Positions 8,590 to 15,848 of a stretch of 16,675 bases of DNA are shown in pieces. The stretch is from Sediminibacterium sp. GTDB taxonomy: Bacteria; Bacteroidota; Bacteroidia; Chitinophagales; Chitinophagaceae. Made by a program: the position numbers and the translations under genes. Location of the stretch: contig JALRFB010000003.1 of NCBI GenBank assembly GCA_023256555.1, positions 1 through 16,675 of the forward strand. Direction: 5' to 3'. Position 1 is the stretch's first letter; each line of letters begins with the position of its first letter. Below the pieces are notes generated by a model that did no database searches, was not told the DNA's origin, and worked only from the letters and a program-made list of their open reading frames with translations.

Positions 8590-8997
8590 ATGGAAAAAAT
8601 GTATCCAATTGAGCAATTACCATTGATTGCCAAAGAGCTGATAGATACTTATGGAAGCTATCCCGTATGGGTTTTTCACGCCCCTATGGGTGCAGGGAAG
8701 ACCACATTAATTTCGACTATATCCAAAGCTATGGGTGTGAAGGATACCATTTCCAGTCCAACATTCTCCTTAATGAACGAATACCTAGTTGGCACAAAGA
8801 CCATTGTTCATATGGACTGGTATAGAATTGAGGGAGAAGAAGAAGCCACCAGGTCGGGTTTAGCAGCGGCAATAGACGAAGCAGACTATTGTTTTATAGA
8901 ATGGCCAGAAAAAGCCCCAGGTATTATTCCAGAAAATGCCTTACATATTACCATTGAAATCATTAATCCCAGTACTAGAAAGATAATAGTTCAATAA
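8590..8997 (+). CDS. tsaE: tRNA t6A biosynthesis ATPase TsaE
   Basis: TsaE is the small P-loop ATPase that works with TsaB and TsaD to add threonylcarbamoyl to A37 of tRNAs reading ANN codons. The 135-residue length is normal. The Walker A motif is at residues 33-39 (MGAGKTT). Family signatures are SPTF (56-59), HMDWYR (74-79) and IEWPEK (103-108). I chose ATG at 8590. The frame is open back to an ATG at 8494, but that start would add 32 unrelated residues, overlap the divergent copA gene and lie upstream of the promoter box. Met4 at 8599 is the other possibility. In many Bacteroidota tsaE is followed by the alanine dehydrogenase gene, as here; this is from memory. TsaB and TsaD are not in the window. 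Confidence 0.95.
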   Translation: MEKMYPIEQLPLIAKELIDTYGSYPVWVFHAPMGAGKTTLISTISKAMGVKDTISSPTFSLMNEYLVGTKTIVHMDWYRIEGEEEATRSGLAAAIDEADYCFIEWPEKAPGIIPENALHITIEIINPSTRKIIVQ

Positions 8998-9001
8998 GCT
9001 C

Positions 9002-9030
9002 TTGCTTTTTTGTAACTTAGAGTAAAATTG
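9002..9030 (+). promoter_or_regulatory. Possible promoter for ald
   Basis: TTG at 9002-9004 is followed after 18 bases by TAAAATTG at 9023-9030, one base from TAnnTTTG at an accepted spacing. The box ends 5 bases before the ald ATG, so the transcript would be almost leaderless. The pattern is short and AT-rich, so support is modest. Confidence 0.35.
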
Positions 9031-9035
9031 CTACT

Positions 9036-10253
9036 ATGAGTGCTATCAAGCCACAGATCCTAAGTTCATTTTCTTATGAAACACAGGAAGAAGTGTTGGA
9101 TATCCCTTTTAAATCCAAACCTTTATTAATTGGCCTACCTAAAGAAATTGCATTTCAGGAAAATAGAATTGCTTTAATTCCTGAAGCAGTGAATGTTTTA
9201 GTTGCCAATGGTCATGAAGTGATTGTAGAAGCCGGTGCAGGATTAGGTAGCAGGTATTCAGATAAAGATTATGCAGAAGCAGGTGCAAAGGTAGTGTCCG
9301 ATAAAACCTTGGTGTATCAATGTCCTATTTTAGTCAAAACTGCACCTCCAGTGGAATCTGATTTGCCTTATTTGCAAATGAATCAAACCATTATTTCACC
9401 GGTGCATTTATCTGCATTGAAAAAAGAATTGATGGAGCAGTTAATGGCAAAAAAGATTACTGCTTTAGCATTTGAAAATATTAAAGACGAAAATAACAAC
9501 TATCCTATTTTAAGAAGTATGGGAGAGATTGCAGGTAGTGCGGTAATGTTAATCGCTGGTCAATACTTAAGTAATTTCAATCAGGGTAAGGGTGTTTTAT
9601 TAGGAGGCATAAGTGGTGTGCCACCCACCAAAGTAGTGATCATTGGGGCAGATATTGTAGGAGAGTTTGCAACAAGAAATGCTTTGGCATTGGGTGCTAG
9701 TGTTAAAGTCTTTGATAATGATGTTTCAAGATTACAACGTTTACAAAATAATTTAGGACAAAGAGTTTGGACCAGTGTGTTGGAGCCAAGAATTTTGGCT
9801 AAACAAATTAAAACCTGTGAAGTGGCAGTGGGTGCATTAAGGAGTGGTTTTGGAAGAGCACCAATAGTAGTTACAGAAGAGATGGTGGCATCTATGCGAC
9901 CTGGAAGCATTATCATTGATGTAGCTATTGATAGGGGAGGTTGTTTTGAAACTTCAGAATTAACCAATCATGAACATCCAATTGTAATAAAGCATGATGT
10001 TATTCATTATGGTGTACCCAATATTCCTAGTGGTTTTGCTCGTACTGCTAGCCAAGCAATCAGCAATGTGTTAATGCCTTTATTGATTCAAATTGGAGAT
10101 GTAGGTGGACTAGAAGAAATTATTTGGCAACATGTGCATCTAAGAGAAGGCATTTATTTATACAAAGGCGCATTGACTGATTCATACATCAGTCACAAAT
10201 TTGATTTGAAATTTACAGATTTAAATTTATTGATTGCAAGTAGCAAAAGCTAA
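9036..10253 (+). CDS. ald: Alanine dehydrogenase
   Basis: This 405-residue enzyme oxidatively deaminates L-alanine to pyruvate and ammonia with NAD, and can run in reverse. Active-site positions known from the Mycobacterium enzyme are kept: Arg44 in ENRIALIP, Lys101 in LVKTAPP, His124 in PVHLSAL and Asp299 in VAIDRGGCFE. The C-terminal region HYGVPNIPSGFARTAS is typical of the family. The N-terminus is about 30 residues longer than usual before LIGLPKEIAFQENR, as in many Bacteroidota members. The nucleotide-binding loop reads IIGADIVGE (202-210). The expected second glycine of GxGxxG is Asp206 (codon GAT), a departure that could affect cofactor binding. It follows tsaE by 38 bases and its stop directly abuts the stop of the convergent ABC gene with no base between them. 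The family is secure; activity is inferred. Confidence 0.92.
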   Translation: MSAIKPQILSSFSYETQEEVLDIPFKSKPLLIGLPKEIAFQENRIALIPEAVNVLVANGHEVIVEAGAGLGSRYSDKDYAEAGAKVVSDKTLVYQCPILVKTAPPVESDLPYLQMNQTIISPVHLSALKKELMEQLMAKKITALAFENIKDENNNYPILRSMGEIAGSAVMLIAGQYLSNFNQGKGVLLGGISGVPPTKVVIIGADIVGEFATRNALALGASVKVFDNDVSRLQRLQNNLGQRVWTSVLEPRILAKQIKTCEVAVGALRSGFGRAPIVVTEEMVASMRPGSIIIDVAIDRGGCFETSELTNHEHPIVIKHDVIHYGVPNIPSGFARTASQAISNVLMPLLIQIGDVGGLEEIIWQHVHLREGIYLYKGALTDSYISHKFDLKFTDLNLLIASSKS

Positions 10254-10865
10254 CTATTGCTTATAGTCCATCAAATTAATTTGCTTGGTGCAAAAAGCAT
10301 ATTCTTCAGGATCGTTGCTTCCAACAATAATTAATTTATGCATTGCATATTGTGCAATTAATTGCTTGTACAAAGTATAACCTTCTTTATCTAAATTGCT
10401 GCAAGGTTCGTCTAATAATAAAATAGGACAATCTGAAAATATGGCTAAGCCCAGTTTTAATCTTTGTTTCATCCCGCTACTGAAATAGCGAATTTGTTTA
10501 TTAGTCGCAGATGATAAGCCAATTAATTTTATGATGTCTTGAATAGAAATGCCTGTTATTAATGATTTGAATTTGGCATGAAATTCAAATTGCTCCAAAG
10601 TAGTTAATTCTTCAATTAATTCTAAATAAGGGGCCGCAATGCTAATTTGATTGTAAATACTTTGATTATCGGCATTGGCCCATTCGATTGTGCCTTTGGT
10701 TAAAGTAGTAAAGCCTGCAATGATTTGTAAAAGGGTGCTTTTTCCTGATCCGTTATTGCCAATTAATGCATAATGATGACCTTCTTCAAAATCTATATCG
10801 AGTGATTGAAAAATCCAATCCTTGTTGAATCTTTTACCAGCACCTATAAGACTAATTTGTTTCAT
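10254..10865 (-). CDS. Small ABC-type ATPase, orphan, with unusual Q- and H-loops
   Basis: This is a 203-residue ABC ATP-binding protein, the minimal size for a single nucleotide-binding domain. Walker A is at 37-45 (GNNGSGKST), the signature at 129-134 (SSGMKQ), and Walker B with the catalytic glutamate at 148-154 (ILLLDEP, Glu153), followed by the D-loop SNLD. Two normally conserved residues are changed. The Q-loop glutamine aligns with Pro79 in SIAAPYLELIEE, and the H-loop histidine aligns with Asn184 in VGSNDPEEYAFC. No membrane permease gene is next to it. It is the last gene of the lpx operon, 3 bases after lpxA, so a link with envelope lipid transport is possible but only inferred. The transporter subunit could be encoded elsewhere, or it may act without one. 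ABC family membership is certain and the substrate is unknown. Confidence 0.88.
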   Translation of the reverse strand: MKQISLIGAGKRFNKDWIFQSLDIDFEEGHHYALIGNNGSGKSTLLQIIAGFTTLTKGTIEWANADNQSIYNQISIAAPYLELIEELTTLEQFEFHAKFKSLITGISIQDIIKLIGLSSATNKQIRYFSSGMKQRLKLGLAIFSDCPILLLDEPCSNLDKEGYTLYKQLIAQYAMHKLIIVGSNDPEEYAFCTKQINLMDYKQ

Positions 10866-10868
10866 GGA

Positions 10869-11666
10869 TTAATCTTCAACTACTTCGCCTTTACCAAAAC
10901 GCTTGATGATGCCTCGTCCACTTTCTCTAATAAAAGTAACAATTTCATCTCGCTCATCTGTTGCTGGTAGTTCTTCTTCAATAAATTCTAGAGCTTGTGT
11001 CGTGTTCATTCCCTTATTGAAAATAAACCTGTAGATGTCTAAAATATGGTTGATCTTTTCTAAATCAAATCCTCTTCTTTTTAAGCCTACACTATTCACG
11101 CCGCCATAACTTAAAGGATTTCTCACTGCTTTAATATAAGGTGGAACATCCTTACTTACCAAGCTTCCTCCAGCGATATATGCATGCTGTCCAATATTTA
11201 CAAATTGGTGTACAGCACTTACACCTGCAATCCATGCATGGTCGCCTAAGGTTACATGCCCTGCTACTTGAACACTATTACTTAAAATACAATTATTACC
11301 AATGATACAATCGTGCGCAATATGACTGTAGGCCATGATCAAACAATTATTACCCACTTTGGTAGTCCATCGATCAGAAGTACCTCTATTAATAGTGACA
11401 AATTCTCTTATGGTAGTATTATTGCCAATTTCTACAGTTGTTTTTTCTCCGTTGAATTTTAAATCTTGTGGATCTGCACCTAATACAGCACCAGGGAAAA
11501 CCCTGCATCCTTTTCCAATTTTAGTACCTTTCATGATGGTGACATTACTGCCAATCCAAGTGCCTTCCCCAATTTCAACATCACCGTGTATAACAGTGAA
11601 TGGATCAATTTTTACATTATCTGCAATTTTAGCATTGGGGTCAATATAAGTAAAAGGATGTGTCAT
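10869..11666 (-). CDS. lpxA: UDP-N-acetylglucosamine acyltransferase LpxA
   Basis: LpxA transfers a 3-hydroxyacyl chain from ACP to the 3-OH of UDP-GlcNAc, the first step of lipid A synthesis, in the cytoplasm. The 265 residues form a left-handed beta helix of hexapeptide repeats (for example IGEGTWIGSNVTIMKGTKIG) and a helical C-terminus beginning at GLKRRGF. The catalytic base is His118 in YSHIAHDC, matching E. coli His125, with His115, His137 and His153 also kept. Gly166 aligns with the Gly173 acyl-chain ruler of E. coli LpxA, which suggests long acyl chains; this is an inference from alignment by eye. It lies 10 bases after lpxC-fabZ and 3 bases before the ABC ATPase gene, all on one strand, so it is very likely in the same operon. 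Confidence 0.97.
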   Translation of the reverse strand: MTHPFTYIDPNAKIADNVKIDPFTVIHGDVEIGEGTWIGSNVTIMKGTKIGKGCRVFPGAVLGADPQDLKFNGEKTTVEIGNNTTIREFVTINRGTSDRWTTKVGNNCLIMAYSHIAHDCIIGNNCILSNSVQVAGHVTLGDHAWIAGVSAVHQFVNIGQHAYIAGGSLVSKDVPPYIKAVRNPLSYGGVNSVGLKRRGFDLEKINHILDIYRFIFNKGMNTTQALEFIEEELPATDERDEIVTFIRESGRGIIKRFGKGEVVED

Positions 11667-11676
11667 AGTATTAATT

Positions 11677-13086
11677 TTAGTCGGCTCTCTTTACTACTTG
11701 CGCAACTAAATCTGCTTCAGTAGCTACTTTGCCATTTACATAAACAGTACCGCGCATTTCGCAAATACCTCTTCTAATTGGAGCGGTTAATTCCATCTTC
11801 AACAACATTGTATCTCCTGGTTTTACCATTTGTTTGAACTTACAATTATCAATTTTTAAGAAGTAAGTATCGTAATTGCCTTCTGGCATAGCATTAATAC
11901 AAAGTATTCCACCAGTTTGTGCCAATGCTTCAATTTGTAAAACTCCTGGCATTACAGGATTGCTAGGAAAGTGTCCAGGGAAAAACCATTCATTGAAAGT
12001 GACATTCTTTACTCCCACAATTACTTTATCTGTTAATTCGATAATCTTGTCAACAAATAAGAAAGGGTATCTATGTGGTAATAATTTTTCAATCTGTTCT
12101 AAATTAAACACTGGTGTAATAGATGGATCATACACTGGCACATCTTTTACGTGTTTATTTTTTTTAATGTACTGTTTGATTTTTTTAGCAAACTCTACAT
12201 TGCTACTATGGCCCGGACGATTCGCAATAATTCTTGCTTTAATAGGGAAGCCGATCAAGGCTAAGTCACCTACCACATCCAATAGCTTGTGACGTGCAGG
12301 TTCATTTGGAAATCTTAATTCTAAATTATTTAAATAGCCTTCGCTCTTCACTTCAATTTTATCTCTTTTAAATACTTTAGCCAATCTTGACATCTCTGTG
12401 TCAGTTACTGGTTTATCTACCACAACAATGGCATTGTTTATATCACCACCTTTGATTAAATCATTATCTAATAAAGCTTCAAGCTCGTGTAAAAAACAGA
12501 AAGTTCTACAAGGTGCAATTTCAGCTTTAAAATCTTTGATGGTATTTAATGCAGCATGCTGTGTACCTAATACTGGACTATTAAAATCAATCAATGTAGT
12601 AATTTGATAATCTAATGCAGGTAATGCTACCATTTCAACACGCTTCGCTTCGTCGTAATGAAAAATATTTTCGTCGATACTATACCAAGCTTTTGCAGCA
12701 TCTTGTTCAACAACTCCTGTTTTTTCAATTTGCTCTATAAAGGGTGCCGAACTTCCATCCATGATAGGGATTTCTGGTCCGTTCAATTCAATTAAAGCAT
12801 TGTCCACTCCCATGCCCACTAATGCCGCCAAAATATGTTCAACGGTACTCACTTTAGCATCACCCACTTGAAGTGTTGTACCTCTACTTGTATCCGTTAC
12901 TAAATCACAATCCGCTTTTATAATAGGTTGATTAGGCAAGTCAACTCTTTGAAATTGGATGCCGAATCCTGGGTTGGCTGGATTCAATTTCATATCTACT
13001 AAAACACCAGTATGCAAACCTGTTCCACTGATAGAAATACTATCTTTTAATGTATGTTGCTTATCTGGATTAAAATGCTGGTCCAT
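11677..13086 (-). CDS. lpxC-fabZ: Fused LpxC deacetylase and FabZ dehydratase
   Basis: This 469-residue protein joins two enzymes. The LpxC part (about 1-305) is the zinc deacetylase that removes acetate from UDP-3-O-acyl-GlcNAc, the committed step of lipid A synthesis. Its zinc ligands are His84 (in STVEHILAAL), His266 and Asp270 (in RHKLLDVVGD). Glu83 is the likely base and His293 in GHSSN the second catalytic residue. The FabZ part (about 325-469) is a hotdog-fold 3-hydroxyacyl-ACP dehydratase with PHRYPF, His372 in GHFPSNPVMPG and Glu386 in QIEALAQ. Both active sites look complete. A charged linker (KKIKQYIKKNKHVKD) joins them. The fusion is known in Bacteroidota. The ATG at 13086 is well supported, with the conserved start of LpxC (HTLKDSISISGTGLHTG) just after it. 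It lies between lpxD and lpxA. Confidence 0.97.
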   Translation of the reverse strand: MDQHFNPDKQHTLKDSISISGTGLHTGVLVDMKLNPANPGFGIQFQRVDLPNQPIIKADCDLVTDTSRGTTLQVGDAKVSTVEHILAALVGMGVDNALIELNGPEIPIMDGSSAPFIEQIEKTGVVEQDAAKAWYSIDENIFHYDEAKRVEMVALPALDYQITTLIDFNSPVLGTQHAALNTIKDFKAEIAPCRTFCFLHELEALLDNDLIKGGDINNAIVVVDKPVTDTEMSRLAKVFKRDKIEVKSEGYLNNLELRFPNEPARHKLLDVVGDLALIGFPIKARIIANRPGHSSNVEFAKKIKQYIKKNKHVKDVPVYDPSITPVFNLEQIEKLLPHRYPFLFVDKIIELTDKVIVGVKNVTFNEWFFPGHFPSNPVMPGVLQIEALAQTGGILCINAMPEGNYDTYFLKIDNCKFKQMVKPGDTMLLKMELTAPIRRGICEMRGTVYVNGKVATEADLVAQVVKRAD

Positions 13087-13124
13087 AAGAAATTGTTTAA
13101 ATACCCTAAATGGGTGATTCTCAG

Positions 13125-13132
13125 CAAAAATA
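13125..13132 (-). promoter_or_regulatory. Possible internal -7 box before lpxC-fabZ
   Basis: TATTTTTG on the minus strand matches TAnnTTTG and sits in the 54-base gap between lpxD and lpxC-fabZ, the only sizeable gap in this operon. Transcription would begin near 13120 with a leader of about 33 bases. No good -33 TTG is visible, and the run of T makes a chance match fairly easy. Confidence 0.35.
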
Positions 13133-13140
13133 CGGCCGAT

Positions 13141-14187
13141 TTAGCCTTTTTTAGACAGTTGCTGTACTAATATTTCGAGTTCTTTGACTCTTTTTTCTAA
13201 TTCTGGGAGGTTTTTTACATAAACCTGGGCCCTTAATGCCGTCGTGTGGTCTGCTGCGGGGTTTCCTGTGAGGGTCTGATTTTTCTCCTTTATGGTTTTA
13301 GTGACACCACTTTGTGCAGCTAATTTAGTACCATCTGCAATGCTAATATGGCCTGCAAATCCCACTTGGCCACCCACCATCACGTTTTTGCCAATTTTTG
13401 TGCTTCCGCTTATGCCTGTTTGTGCTGCAATTACAGTATTATTTCCCACTTCAGCATTATGAGCTACTTGAATAAGGTTATCTAATTTAACTCCCTTTCT
13501 AATAGTGGTTGAACCAATAGTGGCTCTATCAATAGTAGTATTAGATCCAATTTCAACATCATCTTCAATCACAACATTTCCTAACTGTGGTACTTTCTGA
13601 AAACTTCCATCCGCTTTCGGAGCAAATCCAAATCCATCACTTCCAATGATACTTCCTGCATGAATTGTCACATTATTGCCAATCACGCAATCATGATAAA
13701 TCACTACACCAGGATGCAGCACCACATTGTTTCCAATCTTCACTTGCTCTCCAATAAATACATTTGGATAAATTTTTACATTGTCCCCAATGGTTACATT
13801 TTCAGAAATACTGGCAAATGCTCCCACAAAATGTTGTGCACCTAATGTAGCCGAAGCAGCAATAAAAGAGGGGGTTTGAATTCCCACCATATTGGCAGCT
13901 TTTAATTCTTGGTATTTTGTGAGTAGGGTAGCAAAAGCAGCGTAAGCATCTGGTACTCTAATTAAGGTTGCTGTAATTTTTTCTTTCAATACCAAACTAT
14001 CGTTAATAATGACAATAGATGCTTGCGTGGTATATAAAAATTCTTCGTATTTAGGATTGGCTAAAAAAGAGATTTCTCCTTGCTTAGCTTCTTCTATTTT
14101 TCCAAATTGAGTCACTTCAACAGTTGCGTCTCCTTCTACTTTCCCTTGAATCATCAGGGCAACTTGTTGTGCGTTAAATGCTAGCAT
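13141..14187 (-). CDS. lpxD: UDP-3-O-acylglucosamine N-acyltransferase LpxD
   Basis: LpxD adds the second 3-hydroxyacyl chain, on the 2-amino group, giving UDP-2,3-diacylglucosamine. The 348-residue length is normal. The N-terminal uridine-binding domain (about 1-105) contains EGEISFL-like QGEISFLANPKY. The hexapeptide-repeat beta helix runs from about 110 to 310, with the signature IIGSDGFGFAP (180-190). The catalytic histidine is His243 in QVAHNAEVG, matching His239 of E. coli, and His280 in FAGH is also kept. The C-terminus ends in a short coiled coil (LPELEKRVKELEILVQQL). It starts 3 bases after the HD phosphohydrolase stop and leads into lpxC-fabZ. The reaction order and the operon order differ (D, C, A), as in related genomes. 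Confidence 0.97.
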   Translation of the reverse strand: MLAFNAQQVALMIQGKVEGDATVEVTQFGKIEEAKQGEISFLANPKYEEFLYTTQASIVIINDSLVLKEKITATLIRVPDAYAAFATLLTKYQELKAANMVGIQTPSFIAASATLGAQHFVGAFASISENVTIGDNVKIYPNVFIGEQVKIGNNVVLHPGVVIYHDCVIGNNVTIHAGSIIGSDGFGFAPKADGSFQKVPQLGNVVIEDDVEIGSNTTIDRATIGSTTIRKGVKLDNLIQVAHNAEVGNNTVIAAQTGISGSTKIGKNVMVGGQVGFAGHISIADGTKLAAQSGVTKTIKEKNQTLTGNPAADHTTALRAQVYVKNLPELEKRVKELEILVQQLSKKG

Positions 14188-14190
14188 GCT

Positions 14191-15438
14191 TTAATGGTTT
14201 TTGGGGGATGAATCATTCAGCCAACAAATGTAAAATTTTTTCACGGGGGCTGAAAGACTTTCGTTGATTAATGCATTCTGTATGGCAGAAATATTGGCAA
14301 TTTCACCTGATTTTAGCAATATTTTAATAGTTTCTTCCTTAGAATGATACATGGTATTGGAGGTCTCTCCTTTAAAACACAAATAGGACAATTCTTCATC
14401 AGTCAGTTTAAACTGCGATTTTACTTTCTCTTTGCTCTCTTTAAATTGATTGTCATCAATTGGGGTAGATTGCATAAAACATTTAAAGATTTGTCTATTT
14501 AAAAAACCACTACATAATAATGAAAGAACTGGATCTGGGTGTTTTTGCCATTGTTTAATAGCAAATAAAATATCTGTATCATCTAGACTACAAAAAGCAT
14601 TTAAATCAATGGATGCTAATTGGCCATCAAATTTCCCTAAGAAATAATCAAGCACAGTTCCATTACTAACTTCTTTGTTATCATGTTGAAATAAATATTG
14701 AGCTCTTTCAATTATTTTCACCAACATATTTTCGCTAGCTACCACAGTTTTATGTCTGTATACTTGCCAATACATTAATCTTCTCGATACTAAAAATTTC
14801 TCGACACTATTCAACCCTTTTTCTTCCACTACTAATTCATTGTTATGAACAGTCAACATTTTAATGATACGTTCATAACCCACCACACCTTCACTTACTC
14901 CAGTGAAAAAACTATCTCTAGACAAGTAGTCTAATCTGTCAACATCCAATTGTCCGCTGATTAATTGGTGTAAGAATTTTTTAGGGTATTGATTCTTAAA
15001 AATTTGAATGGCTAAATCTAACTTACCTTTTAATATTGGGTTATCTGAAGCATTTAATGATTGCATAATCAATAAAGAAACTGCTTCGTGATGCACGCCT
15101 TTTAGTAATACTTTTTCTAGTGCATGTGAATAAGGCCCGTGACCAATATCGTGTAAAAGAATGGCCGCTTTTGCTGCTTGAGCTTCCTCTTGTGTAATCT
15201 CCACTCCCTTATCCCTTAGTTCTGCAATGGCGATCGTCATTAATTGATAAGCACCTAAAGAGTGGTGTAATCTTGTATGCACAGCTCCTGGGTATACCAA
15301 TTGGGCCATGGCCATTTGTTGAATTCTACGCAGCCTCTGATAATAAGGATGTTTGATGATTTCAAAAACCAATGGATCATTGATGGTGATAAAACCATGA
15401 ACCGGGTCATTTATAATTTTTCTTAGTGTAGATGCCAT
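14191..15438 (-). CDS. HD-domain phosphohydrolase (dNTPase/SAMHD1-like)
   Basis: This 415-residue metal-dependent phosphohydrolase belongs to the HD superfamily group related to deoxynucleoside triphosphate triphosphohydrolases. Features are INDPVHGFI at the N-terminus, HTRLHHSLG (54-62), the HD pair at His96-Asp97 (LLHDIGHGPYSH), and the later aspartates in QLDVDRLDYLSRDSFFTGV (163-181). His59, His96, Asp97 and Asp167 or Asp170 are the likely metal ligands. The C-terminal 200 residues are less characteristic. I start it at ATG 15438. A GTG at 15507 would add 23 residues that look unlike the family and would include the promoter box. It is the first gene of the lpxD, lpxC-fabZ, lpxA run, an arrangement I remember from other Bacteroidota. 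The substrate is not shown by sequence; a dNTPase role is inferred. Confidence 0.88.
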   Translation of the reverse strand: MASTLRKIINDPVHGFITINDPLVFEIIKHPYYQRLRRIQQMAMAQLVYPGAVHTRLHHSLGAYQLMTIAIAELRDKGVEITQEEAQAAKAAILLHDIGHGPYSHALEKVLLKGVHHEAVSLLIMQSLNASDNPILKGKLDLAIQIFKNQYPKKFLHQLISGQLDVDRLDYLSRDSFFTGVSEGVVGYERIIKMLTVHNNELVVEEKGLNSVEKFLVSRRLMYWQVYRHKTVVASENMLVKIIERAQYLFQHDNKEVSNGTVLDYFLGKFDGQLASIDLNAFCSLDDTDILFAIKQWQKHPDPVLSLLCSGFLNRQIFKCFMQSTPIDDNQFKESKEKVKSQFKLTDEELSYLCFKGETSNTMYHSKEETIKILLKSGEIANISAIQNALINESLSAPVKKFYICWLNDSSPKNH

Positions 15439-15453
15439 AAAGTTATACTGATT

Positions 15454-15461
15454 CAAAGGTA
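15454..15461 (-). promoter_or_regulatory. -7 promoter box for the HD-lpx operon
   Basis: TACCTTTG on the minus strand matches TAnnTTTG exactly, 15 bases before the ATG of the HD phosphohydrolase gene. It would drive the HD-lpxD-lpxC-lpxA-ABC run with a leader of about 11 bases. A TTG at 15494-15492 is 30 bases away, too far for the usual -33 element. Confidence 0.5.
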
Positions 15462-15514
15462 CGAAATGTGAATAACTCCTGGTGCTTATTTCAAGTCCCG
15501 ATTTCACAAAAAAC

Positions 15515-15522
15515 TATATTTG
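15515..15522 (+). promoter_or_regulatory. -7 promoter box for the small protein-hydrolase pair
   Basis: TATATTTG matches TAnnTTTG exactly on the plus strand. Transcription would begin near 15527 and give a leader of about 32 bases before the ATG at 15559. No -33 TTG is seen. With the box at 15454 it makes a divergent promoter region; the rest of the 120-base gap (15439-15558) shows nothing else I can name. Confidence 0.45.
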
Positions 15523-15558
15523 TATTGTTACTTACTACCCTATAAATCAATCCATAAT

Positions 15559-15837
15559 ATGAAATTGACTCAATCCACCTTGGATAAATTGGAAGATATT
15601 TTAAGTGAATCAGAATTTGTAGTTAGATACGAAAGAGGAAACTTTCAAAGCGGTTGGTGTTTGTTAGAAGCAAAGAAAATTGTAGTACTCAATAAATTCT
15701 TAAACTTGGAAGCTAGAATAAATACATTATTAGAATTAATACCACAATTGGATATTGATTTTGATAAGTTAACCCAGTCTTCTCAAAAGTTATATGAAGA
15801 AGTGCAAAAACTTTCTTTGACAGAGGCTAGCGTTTAA
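15559..15837 (+). CDS. Small conserved protein of unknown function
   Basis: This encodes a 92-residue soluble protein that I do not recognise as a named family. There is no signal peptide, membrane segment or cysteine motif. The middle holds alternating strands (EFVVRYERGNFQSGWCLLE, KKIVVLNKFLNL) that look like a small beta sheet, followed by an amphipathic helix (EARINTLLELIPQL) and a charged helical tail. I recall similar short proteins in other Bacteroidota genomes but no function. ATG at 15559 is chosen because the frame is also open to a TTG-containing stretch at 15520 whose 13 extra residues look non-protein-like and overlap the promoter box. It is 11 bases before the metallo-hydrolase gene, so the two are probably co-transcribed. 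Confidence 0.8.
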   Translation: MKLTQSTLDKLEDILSESEFVVRYERGNFQSGWCLLEAKKIVVLNKFLNLEARINTLLELIPQLDIDFDKLTQSSQKLYEEVQKLSLTEASV

Positions 15838-15848
15838 ATTATTACACT

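Noticed and set aside
13093..13112. ACCC-TAAAT-GGGT inverted repeat in the leader of lpxC-fabZ, possibly regulatory
   Set aside because: The 4-base stem is too short to support a claim.
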